A stretch of 64,000 nucleotides of DNA from Streptosporangium canum (GTDB lineage Bacteria; Actinomycetota; Actinomycetes; Streptosporangiales; Streptosporangiaceae). Shown here piece after piece: positions 16,255 through 25,222 of the stretch; the first letter of the stretch is position 1; each line of letters opens with the position of its first letter. The position numbers were made by a program, and so were the translations under genes. The notes beneath the pieces are model-generated. The model did no database searches and was not told the DNA's origin. It worked only from the letters and a program-made list of their open reading frames with translations. The stretch spans positions 62,001-126,000 of the forward strand of contig NZ_FOQY01000020.1 in the NCBI RefSeq assembly GCF_900113865.1, given 5' to 3'.

Positions 16255-19200
16255 ATGAGTGCGATGCGACGGCAGAGGCTTCCGATAGCGGTGTCTGCCT
16301 TCGGCGTCTGCGTCACGCTTCTGATGAGCCCGCCGCAGGCTGCCTGGGGGCTGGCACCCGCCCCGCGTGCCGAGCTGGGCGGCGTGAAGGACGTGCAGGC
16401 CTTCGTCGAGCACCGGACGGCCGCTCCCGGCTCACCGGAGAACCCTCCCGGCCCGAAGGACGTCTCTTCCCCTCCGGTCGTTCTCCCGGCGGAGGACGCC
16501 GCCGGCGCCGGCACCGCATCGCCGGACGCCCACGCCTCGCCAAGTGCCTCCGAAAGCGCCTCCGCCTCGCCGGACTCCCCCGCGCCCGTGGGCGCCGCCT
16601 CGGCCTCGCCGGACGGTGACGCCCCCGAGAACGCCCCCACCCCGCCCAGGCCGGCCGGCGCCTCCGGTCCGGAGAGCGCCCGCCCCCTGGAAGCCGATCC
16701 GACACCGTCGGAGGGCACACCGGAGGGCCCGTCGAAGGGCACGTCGGGGGAGACATTGGAGGACATGTTGGGGGACGTGGCGCGGGCGCCGGCTCAGCCA
16801 TCTCCTTCCACCGCCGAAGCGGCAGGCTCCGGGAAGGACGCGGGCCACGCGGCGGTGGGCACCGGCGACGGCGACAAGAGGAGGGCCTCGTCCGCCCGGA
16901 CCCGTGCCCTCCGCGCCGCCTGTCCGCCCACCTCCGTCATCTGCCTGGAGAACAGCCTGCCCGGCAACCCGCCCAGCGAATGGGACGTGCCGGGAGCGGG
17001 CGACAGCAACATCCAGGGATACGGGACCAGCATGAGCGTCAACCACGGGGAGGTCATCCAGTTCAAGGTTGCCACCGACTCGACCGACTACCGGGTGGAC
17101 ATCTACCGCATCGGCTACTACGGCGGGATGGGCGCGCGGTTCATCGCGACGGTCAACCCCTCCGCCTCCCTGCCCCAGACGCAGCCGGACTGCCTGACCG
17201 ACCTGGTGACCCAGCTGGTCGACTGCGGGAACTGGGCGGTGTCCGCCTCCTGGACGGTGCCGGCCAGTGCCGTCTCCGGTGTGTACGTCGCCAACCTGAT
17301 CCGCCAGGACGGGACGGCCGGCGTCAGCCAGATGATCTTCGTGGTCCGTGACGACGACCGCGGCTCGGATCTCCTCGTCCAGACCTCCGACGCCACCTGG
17401 CAGGCCTACAACACCTACGGCGGAACCAGCCTGTACCGCGGCCTCGGCGCAGCGGGCCGCGCCTTCAAAGTGAGCTACAACCGCCCGTTCACCACCCGTG
17501 TCAGCACGTGTTGCACCGGCTCGGTGGAGAGCTGGTTCTTCAACTCCGAGTATCCGATGGTCAGATGGATCGAGGCCAACGGATACGACGTGAGCTACAC
17601 CACGAACATCGACACCGTCGCACGGCCCGCGGAACTGCTCGAACACAAGATGTTCATGTCCTCCGGCCATGACGAGTACTGGTCGGACGAGATGCGGACG
17701 AACGTCCAGAACGCGCTGAGCGGTGGCGTCAACCTCACCTTCTTCTCCGGGAACCAGCTGTTCTGGAAGACCAGGTGGGAGAGCAGCACCGACGGGTCGC
17801 TCACTCCTCTGCGGACACTTGTCTGCTACAAGGAGACGCTGGCCAACGCCAAGATCGATCCGAGTCCGCAGTGGACCGGCTCGTGGCGCGACCCGCGTTT
17901 CTCCCCGCCGTCGAACGGCGGCAGGCCCGAGAACGCCGTGAGCGGACCGTGGTTCAGGGTCAACGGCGTCGCCAACAACGCGATAACCGTCCCCGCCGAG
18001 TTCGGCAACCTGCGGCTGTGGCGCAACACGTCCATCGCCACCCTTCAACCCGGTCAGATCGCGACGTTCCCCACGGGAACACTCGGATACGAGTGGGACG
18101 AGGCACCCGACAACGCTTTCACGCCCGCGGGAATGGTGAACTTGTCCAGGACGATCCAGAGCGTTCCGGCTTACCTGCTCGACTTCGGCAGCACATACGG
18201 ACCCAGGATCGCGACGCACAACCTGACCCTCTACAGAGCCCCGAGCGGCGCCCTCGTCTTCGGCGCGGGGACCACGCAGTGGGCATGGGGACTCGACGCC
18301 GTCCATGATCGGCCGGGAACGCCCACGGATATCCGGATGCAGCAGGCGACGGTCAACCTCTTCGCCGACATGCAGGCCCAGCCGGCCAGCCTCCAGGCGG
18401 GTCTGGTTCCGGCGACCATGTCGACGGACACCGCCCCTCCGACGTCGACGATCTCCAATCCGCCGGACGGCTCGTCCCTGTCGGCAAGAGTGTCCGTCAC
18501 GCTTCAAGGAACGGCGGCCGACACCGGCGGCGGCGTCGTCGCGGGCGTCGAGGTCTCGGTCGACAACGGCACCAACTGGCACGCGGCGGTGGGGCTCACC
18601 GACTGGCAGTACCGCTGGACGCCCAGCGCGGCCGGAACCGCGACGATCCTGGTCCGGGCGGTCGACGACATCGGTAACATCCAGCCGACGCCGATGGCCG
18701 TCACCGTCACCGTCAACGCGTGCCCCTGCACCATGTGGCCGGCGACCACCCTGCCCGCCGTCGCCTCGCACAACGATCCCAACTCGGTCGAGGCCGGGGT
18801 GAAATTCCGGTCCGCGAGTCCGGGCTTCATCACGGGGGTCAGGTTCTACAAGGGACCGCAGAACACCGGGACGCACGTCGGCAATCTCTGGACCTCCGGC
18901 GGGCAGCTCCTGGCGAGAGCGACGTTCACCAACGAAACGGATAGCGGCTGGCAGCAGGTGAACTTCTCCGCTCCCGTCGCGATCAACTCCAACACCACTT
19001 ATGTCGCCTCGTACTACACGACCACGGGCTTCTACTCGATAACGAGGCCGTACTTCACGACACCGCACACGGGCCCTCCGCTCACCGCGCTCGCCGACGG
19101 CGCCGACGGCGGCAACGGCGTCTACGCCTACGGCGCCACCAGCACCTTCCCCACCAGCACCTACCAGGCCACCAACTACTGGGTCGACATCGTGTTCGAG

Positions 19201-20169
19201 CCGTCGAACACCCTGTGGGACGACTCGACGCTTCCCGCCGTCGCCTCCACCAACGACGCCAAGGCGATCACAGTGGGCGTGAAGTTCACGGCGTCCACGA
19301 CCGGCACCGTCAACGGCATCCGGTTCTACAAGGGAGCGCAGAACACCGGAACCCACACCGGGAGCCTGTGGACGAGCAGCGGACAGCTCCTGGCGACGGC
19401 GACCTTCACCAACGAGAGCAGCACCGGCTGGCAGCGGGTCGACTTCTCCGTGCCCGTCCCGGTCGACGCCAACACCACCTACATCGCCTCCTACCACACG
19501 ACCTCGGGCTTCTACTCGACGACGAAGCAGTACTTCACGAGCGGCTACACGAACGGCCCGCTCACCGCACTCGCCGACCTCGAACAGGGCGGCAACGGCG
19601 TCTACATCTACGGCGCCACCAGCACCTTCCCCACCAGCACCTACCAGAGCACCAACTACTGGGTCGACGTCGTGTTCACTCCGTCGAACAGTCTGTGGGA
19701 CGACACGGCGCTCCCGGCCAACCCGTCGCATCAGGACCCACAGGCGGTCACGCTGGGCGTGAAGTTCACCTCGAGCTCGGCCGGCACCATCAGAGGCATC
19801 CGGTTCTACAAGGGAGCGCAGAACACCGGAACCCACACCGGGAGCCTGTGGACGAGCAGCGGACAGCTCCTGGCGACGGCGACCTTCACCAACGAGACCG
19901 CTTCCGGCTGGCAGGAGGTGACCTTCCCCACACCCGTCCCGATCAGCGCCAACACCACCTATGTCGCCTCCTACCACACGACCTCGGGCTTCTACTCGAC
20001 AACGAGACCGTACTTCCTGTCCCCGTACACGAGCATCCCGCTCACCGCGCTCGCCAACGGCGACCAGGGCGGAAACGGCGTCTACACCTACGGCGCCACC
20101 AGCACCTTCCCCACCAGCACCTACCAGGCCACCAACTACTGGGTCGACGTGCTGCTCGACTTCCTTTGA
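16255..20169 (+). CDS. Large secreted protein: N,N-dimethylformamidase-like domain, Ig-like domain, three DUF4082 domains
   Basis: A 1304-residue exported protein. The signal peptide is about residues 1-32, ending PPQAAWG. A long Pro/Ala/Ser/Glu-rich linker runs to about 215. A domain of about 490 residues (225-715) resembles the large-subunit core of N,N-dimethylformamidase (SLPGNPPSEWDVPG, VDIYRIGYYGGMGAR, SSGHDEYWSDEMR, FFSGNQLFWKTRWE). An Ig-like fold follows (about 725-820), then three DUF4082 modules (about 827-983, 986-1142, 1146-1304). The dimethylformamidase fold recurs in secreted actinobacterial proteins of unknown activity, so amidase function is not implied. ATG 16255 or 16264 are both possible starts. 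DUF4082 links it to the ice-binding-like protein. A hairpin follows. Confidence 0.88.
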   Translation: MSAMRRQRLPIAVSAFGVCVTLLMSPPQAAWGLAPAPRAELGGVKDVQAFVEHRTAAPGSPENPPGPKDVSSPPVVLPAEDAAGAGTASPDAHASPSASESASASPDSPAPVGAASASPDGDAPENAPTPPRPAGASGPESARPLEADPTPSEGTPEGPSKGTSGETLEDMLGDVARAPAQPSPSTAEAAGSGKDAGHAAVGTGDGDKRRASSARTRALRAACPPTSVICLENSLPGNPPSEWDVPGAGDSNIQGYGTSMSVNHGEVIQFKVATDSTDYRVDIYRIGYYGGMGARFIATVNPSASLPQTQPDCLTDLVTQLVDCGNWAVSASWTVPASAVSGVYVANLIRQDGTAGVSQMIFVVRDDDRGSDLLVQTSDATWQAYNTYGGTSLYRGLGAAGRAFKVSYNRPFTTRVSTCCTGSVESWFFNSEYPMVRWIEANGYDVSYTTNIDTVARPAELLEHKMFMSSGHDEYWSDEMRTNVQNALSGGVNLTFFSGNQLFWKTRWESSTDGSLTPLRTLVCYKETLANAKIDPSPQWTGSWRDPRFSPPSNGGRPENAVSGPWFRVNGVANNAITVPAEFGNLRLWRNTSIATLQPGQIATFPTGTLGYEWDEAPDNAFTPAGMVNLSRTIQSVPAYLLDFGSTYGPRIATHNLTLYRAPSGALVFGAGTTQWAWGLDAVHDRPGTPTDIRMQQATVNLFADMQAQPASLQAGLVPATMSTDTAPPTSTISNPPDGSSLSARVSVTLQGTAADTGGGVVAGVEVSVDNGTNWHAAVGLTDWQYRWTPSAAGTATILVRAVDDIGNIQPTPMAVTVTVNACPCTMWPATTLPAVASHNDPNSVEAGVKFRSASPGFITGVRFYKGPQNTGTHVGNLWTSGGQLLARATFTNETDSGWQQVNFSAPVAINSNTTYVASYYTTTGFYSITRPYFTTPHTGPPLTALADGADGGNGVYAYGATSTFPTSTYQATNYWVDIVFEPSNTLWDDSTLPAVASTNDAKAITVGVKFTASTTGTVNGIRFYKGAQNTGTHTGSLWTSSGQLLATATFTNESSTGWQRVDFSVPVPVDANTTYIASYHTTSGFYSTTKQYFTSGYTNGPLTALADLEQGGNGVYIYGATSTFPTSTYQSTNYWVDVVFTPSNSLWDDTALPANPSHQDPQAVTLGVKFTSSSAGTIRGIRFYKGAQNTGTHTGSLWTSSGQLLATATFTNETASGWQEVTFPTPVPISANTTYVASYHTTSGFYSTTRPYFLSPYTSIPLTALANGDQGGNGVYTYGATSTFPTSTYQATNYWVDVLLDFL
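19315..19897. repeat. 103-bp exact direct repeat inside the DUF4082 array
   Basis: Bases 19315-19417 and 19795-19897 are identical and lie 480 bp (160 codons) apart, in the same position of DUF4082 modules 2 and 3. Other parts of the modules have diverged, so this block was probably homogenised recently by recombination. Confidence 0.85.
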
Positions 20170-20190
20170 CACGAGTTCCCTCAACACGGG

Positions 20191-20221
20191 GGGCGCCGCG
20201 TGACGCGAGGTCGTGGCGCCC
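20191..20221. terminator. Hairpin after the DUF4082 gene
   Basis: GGGCGCC (20191-20197) pairs with GGCGCCC (20215-20221), enclosing an inner CGCG-TGA-CGCG hairpin. It begins 22 bases after the stop. A TGACGTCA palindrome (20243-20250) follows, close to the asparagine-synthase-like gene. Confidence 0.55.
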
Positions 20222-20296
20222 GCACTCGCAAAAACCTCGATGTGACGTCATGGTCGAAAGTCACGTCAGGCCGCATCAACGACTTTTGGAGGCCAG

Positions 20297-22213
20297 ATGT
20301 GCGGGATAGCCGGAATGGCGTCGACGCTCTCCCCCGACCCTCGGCTCGTCCGCCGCATGTGCGACGTGATCGTGCACCGGGGCCCCGACGGTGACGGCTT
20401 CCACAGCGACGAGCACGCGGCGCTCGGCATGCGCCGGCTGGCGATCATCGATCTCGCCGGGGGCGACCAGCCCGTCTACAGCGAGGACGGCCGGGTCGTT
20501 GCCGTCTTCAACGGCGAGATCTACAACTTTCCCGAGCTGCGGCGGGACCTGGTCCGGCGAGGACACCGGCTGCGCTCCACCGGGGACTCCGAGTGCCTCG
20601 TCCATCTCTACGAGGAACACGGCGCCGACATGGTCCGGCGGCTCCGCGGGATGTTCGCCTTCGCCGTCTGGGACCGCGACCGGGAACGCCTGGTCCTGGC
20701 CCGGGACAGGGTGGGGAAGAAGCCGCTCTACTGGCGGGCCGACCAGACCTCGATCTGGTTCGGGTCGGAGCTGAAGTCCCTGGAGCAGGACCCCGGGATG
20801 AGCCGCGAGATCGACCCGGTCGCCCTGCACCATTACCTGACCTACCAGTACGTTCCCGCCCCCTGGTCGATCTACCAGGGGGTGCACAAGCTCCCTCCCG
20901 GACACATGCTCATCTGGGAGCGAGGGCAGATCACCGTGCGCCGCTACTGGGAGCTGGACCGCACCCCGCGGCCGGTGACGGACGTCCGGCTGGAGGAGGC
21001 GCGGCTGCGTGAACTGCTGCTGGAGGCGACCCGGATCCGCATGGTGAGCGAGCGGCCCCTCGGGGCGTTCCTGTCCGGGGGGATCGACTCCTCCGCGGTC
21101 GTGGCGGCCATGGCCATGCAGAGCGGCGAACGGGTGCGGACATTCTGCGTCGGCTTCGAGGACAGCCGCTACGACGAGCGTCACAAGGCGCGGATGGTGG
21201 CCGACCGGTACGGCACCGACCACCACGAGCTGGTGGTGACGGCCGACCTGCTCGACGTCCTGCCGCGTCTCGCGTGGCACTTCGACGAGCCGTTCGCCGA
21301 CTCCTCGGCCATTCCCAGCTTCTACGTGGCCCAGCTGAGCCGGCGGCATGTCACCGTCGCGCTCAACGGCGACGGCGGAGACGAGTGTTTCGGAGGCTAC
21401 CGGCGCTACGCCCTGATGGACCAGGCCCGGAGGATACCGGCCCTGCCGGCGGCCCTCGCGGCGGTGTCCGCCCGTATCGGCGCCGTTCTCACCGAGCGGA
21501 GCGAGGCCGGATCCCTGCCCCGGCACCTCGGCCGGCTGATGCGATTCGCCGCCGAGCGTCCGTCACGGCGCTACCCCAGCCTGGTGTCCTGTTTCACGCA
21601 CGAACAGAAGGCCGGCGTCTACAGCGACGCGCTCCGCCACCGGCTCGCGGAGGTGGACAGCTACGGGCTGCTCGAGACCCTCTTCGAGGGGTCACGGGCC
21701 GGCACCGACCTCGGCCGCGTCCTGGATGTCGACACCCTCACCTACCTCCCCGGTGACCTGCTGGTGAAGGTCGACACCACCACGATGGCCAACTCGCTGG
21801 AAGCGCGCTCCCCGTTCCTGGACCACCATCTGATGGAGTGGGCGGCGGGCCTCCCCGGCGGATTGAACATCCGCGGCAACCAGACCAAGCTGCTGCTGAA
21901 ACGGGCGGTCGCGCCCTGGCTGCCGGAGGAGCTGCTGCGCTACCGCAAGCAGGGTTTCGGCGTGCCGCTGGCGTCATGGCTCCGCGGCGAGCTGCGGGAG
22001 CTGGCCTTCGACGTGCTGACCGACGACACCGCCCGCGACAGGGGCCTGTTCAGGCCCCCGGCGATCCGCTCCCTGCTCCAGCGGCACATGGACGGCGCCG
22101 ATCACGGCGGCCGGATCTGGGCGCTGCTGCAGTTGGAGCTCTGGTACCGGGCTCGCGCGTCCGCGAGCGGCGCCGTCGTGACGGAGGCCGGCTGTCCCGC
22201 GTCCCTGGCGTGA
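20297..22213 (+). CDS. asnB: AsnB-type glutamine-dependent amidotransferase (asparagine synthase family)
   Basis: A 638-residue two-domain enzyme. ATG 20297 has GGAGG seven bases upstream and places the nucleophile at Cys2 (MCGIAG). The class II glutaminase domain spans about 1-200 (HRGPDGDG, FNGEIYNF, TGDSE), and the synthetase domain carries the PPi loop SGGIDSS at about 257-263. Classical AsnB makes asparagine. Length and setting match the copies found in exopolysaccharide and O-antigen loci, where relatives such as WbpS amidate sugar uronic acids. With a uronate-forming dehydrogenase in the locus, glycan amidation is a fair hypothesis. Ordinary asparagine synthesis remains possible. Confidence 0.9.
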   Translation: MCGIAGMASTLSPDPRLVRRMCDVIVHRGPDGDGFHSDEHAALGMRRLAIIDLAGGDQPVYSEDGRVVAVFNGEIYNFPELRRDLVRRGHRLRSTGDSECLVHLYEEHGADMVRRLRGMFAFAVWDRDRERLVLARDRVGKKPLYWRADQTSIWFGSELKSLEQDPGMSREIDPVALHHYLTYQYVPAPWSIYQGVHKLPPGHMLIWERGQITVRRYWELDRTPRPVTDVRLEEARLRELLLEATRIRMVSERPLGAFLSGGIDSSAVVAAMAMQSGERVRTFCVGFEDSRYDERHKARMVADRYGTDHHELVVTADLLDVLPRLAWHFDEPFADSSAIPSFYVAQLSRRHVTVALNGDGGDECFGGYRRYALMDQARRIPALPAALAAVSARIGAVLTERSEAGSLPRHLGRLMRFAAERPSRRYPSLVSCFTHEQKAGVYSDALRHRLAEVDSYGLLETLFEGSRAGTDLGRVLDVDTLTYLPGDLLVKVDTTTMANSLEARSPFLDHHLMEWAAGLPGGLNIRGNQTKLLLKRAVAPWLPEELLRYRKQGFGVPLASWLRGELRELAFDVLTDDTARDRGLFRPPAIRSLLQRHMDGADHGGRIWALLQLELWYRARASASGAVVTEAGCPASLA

Positions 22214-22229
22214 GGTCCCCGGCGTGAAA

Positions 22230-22307
22230 CCGTCCCGCGGCCCCGGCGGGCGCGGGACGGCCTCAAGGGCCCCGGCCCGAGGCCCGGCCGCCACTACGGC
22301 CGGGCCT
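22230..22307. terminator. Two consecutive hairpins between convergent genes
   Basis: Hairpin 1 has 10-bp arms (22230-22239, 22251-22260). Hairpin 2 has 11-bp arms (22280-22290, 22297-22307) and holds the stop codon of the minus-strand methyltransferase in its loop. Together they form a bidirectional terminator. Confidence 0.75.
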
Positions 22308-23172
22308 CCGGCGGCTTGCGGGCCTCGACCACGAACCCGCTGGCCGCCACTGCGGCGCTGGGGTGCCGCGCGAGCAGGACGTCCAGGAACTTGACCGGCG
22401 ACAGCAGCCACATCAGGGGGATCAACCCCCGGTACAACCGCCTGCTGCCGAAGGAGAGCAGCAGGGCCAGCCATTCCTGGAGCGTCCAGAGCATGGCCGA
22501 GGTGGGCCCCGCGCCCACCCGCACGCTCAGCACGTCGAAACGGCCGAAGAGGGTCTTCATCCCCGCCTGGGTGTATCGCTGGTAGTCGTACGGCGAGGCG
22601 TGGAAGGGCTGCATGAAGGGCACGTAGCACAGCACCCGGCCGCCCGGCCTGAGCACCCGCCACATCTCCTCGACGTGGGCCTGCGGGTCCGGCACGTGTT
22701 CGAGCACGGCGACGCTGACGATGCCGGCCAGGGCCCCGTCGCCGATCGGCAGCGTCCGCAGGTCGCCCACGATGTCGACGTTGGCGTAGGTCCCCCCGTC
22801 CACGCAGAGCACCCGCGGGTCGTAACGGTTGGTGCCCGACCCGAGATCGGCGACGAGGTCGCGGTCGAGGTCGAAGCTCGCCAGGAAGGGGCGGATGAAG
22901 CGCCTCAGCAGGACCGGCGAGACCAGCTGGATCGCCAGCGGATACACCGGCCCGAAGCTGCGCTTGACGCGCTCCTTGATCCGGTTGAGCGGATCGTCGC
23001 GCAGCTCGGCGTCCGCGAAGCCGGCGAAACGCAGCTGGCCGCCCACCCGGTGCCCTCGGGTGCCGCAGAGCGCGCACGTGTAGGACCCGTCGAGCGAGAC
23101 GCGGCAGGAGGGGCAGACCAGTACAGCCGCCGCCCGGTCGACCGGGCGGCCCGTCGCCTCCGCCGTCGTCAT
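22294..23172 (-). CDS. SAM-dependent methyltransferase with N-terminal zinc-ribbon
   Basis: A 292-residue protein. Two CxxC pairs at about residues 20-38 (VCPSCRVS and CALCGTRG) form a Trm112/zinc-ribbon-like knuckle. The Methyltransf_11 domain follows with motif I LVADLGSGTNRY, VDIVGDLRTLPIGDGA, and SVAVLEHVPDP. The C-terminal part has hydrophobic stretches, suggesting membrane association. Its ATG overlaps the rmlB stop by four bases, so it is the last gene of an rmlA-rmlB-methyltransferase operon. A role in methylating a deoxysugar or lipid-linked glycan is inferred from context. Confidence 0.82.
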   Translation of the reverse strand: MTTAEATGRPVDRAAAVLVCPSCRVSLDGSYTCALCGTRGHRVGGQLRFAGFADAELRDDPLNRIKERVKRSFGPVYPLAIQLVSPVLLRRFIRPFLASFDLDRDLVADLGSGTNRYDPRVLCVDGGTYANVDIVGDLRTLPIGDGALAGIVSVAVLEHVPDPQAHVEEMWRVLRPGGRVLCYVPFMQPFHASPYDYQRYTQAGMKTLFGRFDVLSVRVGAGPTSAMLWTLQEWLALLLSFGSRRLYRGLIPLMWLLSPVKFLDVLLARHPSAAVAASGFVVEARKPPEARP

Positions 23173-24158
23173 CGCGTGTTCTCCTTCAGCTTCTCCTTCA
23201 GCGGCCGCCACCATGCCTGGTTGTCCCGATACCAGCGCACGACCTGGGCGAGTCCCTCGTCGAAGTCCACCTGTGGCCGGTATCCGATCGAGCGGATCTT
23301 GCCGCTGTCGACGGCGTAGCGCCGATCGTGACCGAGTCTGTCCTCCGCGTGCGCGACCATCTCCCAGCCCACGCCGGAGGCGGCCAGCAGCCGTCCGGTC
23401 AGCTCCCGGTTGGTCAGCTCGACGCCGCCGCCGATGTTGTAGACCTCGCCGGCCGTCCCCTTGTCCAGCACGAGCTGGATGCCCCGGCAGTGGTCGTCGA
23501 CGTGCAGCCACTCGCGCACGTTCTCACCGTCGCCGTACAGGGGCACGGGGAGCCCGTCGATCAGGTTGGTGACGAACAGCGGGACGACCTTCTCGGGATA
23601 CTGGTACGGCCCGTAGTTGTTGGAGCAGCGGGTCACCCGCACGTCGAGCCCGTAGGTCCGGTGGTAGGCCCTGCACAGCAGGTCGGCCCCCGCCTTGGCC
23701 GCCGAGTACGGGGAGTTGGGAAGCAACGGCTCCTCCTCGGTCCAGGAGCCCTCGGCGATGGACCCGTACACCTCGTCCGTGGAGACCTGGACGACGGTGC
23801 GCACGTCGGCTTCGAGCGCCGCCTGCAGCAGCCGCTGCGTGCCGTACACGTTGGTGACGACGAAGTCCCCCGCGCCGGTTATCGACCGGTCGACGTGCGT
23901 CTCCGCCGCGAAGTTCACGATGGCGTCGTGGCCCGGCACCACCTCGGCGAGCAGCCGGGCGTCCGTGACGTCCCCCCGGACGAAGGTGTAGCGGGGGTGC
24001 CCGGCGACCGGGCGCAGATTCTCCGGGTTGCCGGCGTAGGTGAGCTTGTCCAGCACGGTCACGCGGGCGTCCTCGTAGCCTGGGTGACCGCCGGACAGCA
24101 GCGACCGCACGTAGTGCGAGCCGATGAACCCGGCACCGCCGGGGATCAGGATCCTCAT
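23169..24158 (-). CDS. rmlB: dTDP-glucose 4,6-dehydratase
   Basis: A 329-residue extended SDR converting dTDP-glucose to dTDP-4-keto-6-deoxyglucose. Seen are the NAD motif GGAGFIGSHYVR (7-18), LDKLTYAGNPENL, FAAETHVDRSI, the catalytic TDE in VSTDEVYGS, YSAAKAGAD (Tyr/Lys), RCSNNYGPYQYPEKVVPLF and YGDGENVREWLHVDDH. The length is standard for RmlB. It sits between rmlA and a methyltransferase with four-base ATGA overlaps on both sides. Its product would feed WecE for dTDP-Fuc4N. An rmlC/rmlD pair for rhamnose is not in the window. Confidence 0.95.
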   Translation of the reverse strand: MRILIPGGAGFIGSHYVRSLLSGGHPGYEDARVTVLDKLTYAGNPENLRPVAGHPRYTFVRGDVTDARLLAEVVPGHDAIVNFAAETHVDRSITGAGDFVVTNVYGTQRLLQAALEADVRTVVQVSTDEVYGSIAEGSWTEEEPLLPNSPYSAAKAGADLLCRAYHRTYGLDVRVTRCSNNYGPYQYPEKVVPLFVTNLIDGLPVPLYGDGENVREWLHVDDHCRGIQLVLDKGTAGEVYNIGGGVELTNRELTGRLLAASGVGWEMVAHAEDRLGHDRRYAVDSGKIRSIGYRPQVDFDEGLAQVVRWYRDNQAWWRPLKEKLKENTR

Positions 24159-25222
24159 GCCCTTACCTGGATCTTGCTGTGGTCTCCGACCATGAGCTGG
24201 TTCATGTTGGGCACCCCCACCGCGCGCGTGACCTCGACGTTCCGGCCGATCAGAGAGTATGTGAGCCCGGAGACCCCGGTGATGGCCGAATCTCCCAGAA
24301 TGATGCTGTACTCCACCTCGGCGTTCTCCAGGAGGCAGCCCTCGCCGATCGAGGTGTAGGGGCCGACATACGAGCCGTTGATCTTGGTGTCGGCGCCGAT
24401 GACCGCCGGGCCCCGGATCACCGAGTTCTCGACAACGGCCCCCGGCTCGACGACGACCCGGCCCGTTATCTCGGAGAACCCGTCCACGCTCCCCCGGACG
24501 GAGCGTTCGATCCCCTCCAGGACGATGCGGTTGCACTCCAGCATGTCCTGCAGGCGCCCGGTGTCCTTCCAGTAGCCGCCGACGAAGTGCGAGTGGACGC
24601 GGCGGCCGTTGTCGATGAGCCACGTGATCGCATCCGTGATCTCCAGTTCGCCGCGCGCGGAGGGCCTGATCGACCGGACCGCCTCGTGGATGGCCGGGGA
24701 GAAGGTGTACACACCCACGATCGCGAGATCACTGCGGGGATGCTCCGGCTTCTCCTCCAGCCCGACGATCTCGCCGTCCGGCCCGAGTTCGGCGACCCCG
24801 TAGAACTGCGGTTCGGCGACCTTGGTGAGCAGGATCTGGGCGTCGTAGTCGGCTTCGCGGAAGGCGTCCACCAGGTCGGTGATGCCGTCCACCAGGAAGT
24901 TGTCCCCCAGGTACATCACGAACGGCTCGTCGGCGAGGAACTGCCGGGCGATCAGGACGCAATGCGCCAGACCGAGGGGTTCCTCCTGAAGGATGTAGGT
25001 CACCTCCAGGCCGAATCTCGATCCGTCGCCCACCGCCTCCCGGATCTCGCGGGCCGTGTCGCCGACGATGATCCCCACGCTGGTGATGCCCGCGTCCCGG
25101 ATCGCGTCGAGCCCGTAGTAGAGCACCGGCTTGTTGGCGATGGGGACCAGTTGCTTCGCCGATGTGTGAGTCAGCGGGCGCAACCTCGTCCCCTTGCCGC
25201 CCGCCAGAACGAGTGCCTTCAC
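24155..25222 (-). CDS. rmlA: Glucose-1-phosphate thymidylyltransferase, long StrD-like form
   Basis: A 355-residue nucleotidyltransferase making dTDP-glucose from glucose-1-phosphate and dTTP. The signature MKALVLAGGKGTRLRPLTH is at the N-terminus, with KQLVPIANKPVL, VMYLGDNFL, GLEEKPEHPRSDLA and GYWKDTG following. After about residue 250 a left-handed beta-helix region (VVVEPGAVVENS, GADTKING) marks the longer actinobacterial StrD-like form rather than the 290-residue RmlA. First gene of the rmlA-rmlB-methyltransferase unit, overlapping rmlB by four bases. Confidence 0.94.
   Translation of the reverse strand: MKALVLAGGKGTRLRPLTHTSAKQLVPIANKPVLYYGLDAIRDAGITSVGIIVGDTAREIREAVGDGSRFGLEVTYILQEEPLGLAHCVLIARQFLADEPFVMYLGDNFLVDGITDLVDAFREADYDAQILLTKVAEPQFYGVAELGPDGEIVGLEEKPEHPRSDLAIVGVYTFSPAIHEAVRSIRPSARGELEITDAITWLIDNGRRVHSHFVGGYWKDTGRLQDMLECNRIVLEGIERSVRGSVDGFSEITGRVVVEPGAVVENSVIRGPAVIGADTKINGSYVGPYTSIGEGCLLENAEVEYSIILGDSAITGVSGLTYSLIGRNVEVTRAVGVPNMNQLMVGDHSKIQVRA

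Noticed and set aside
16241-16258. 5-codon ORF whose stop overlaps ATG 16255
   Set aside because: Too short to distinguish from chance, and its Shine-Dalgarno is weak.
16432-20187. 1251-codon open frame opposite the DUF4082 protein
   Set aside because: Repetitive antisense product without any recognisable domain or start site.
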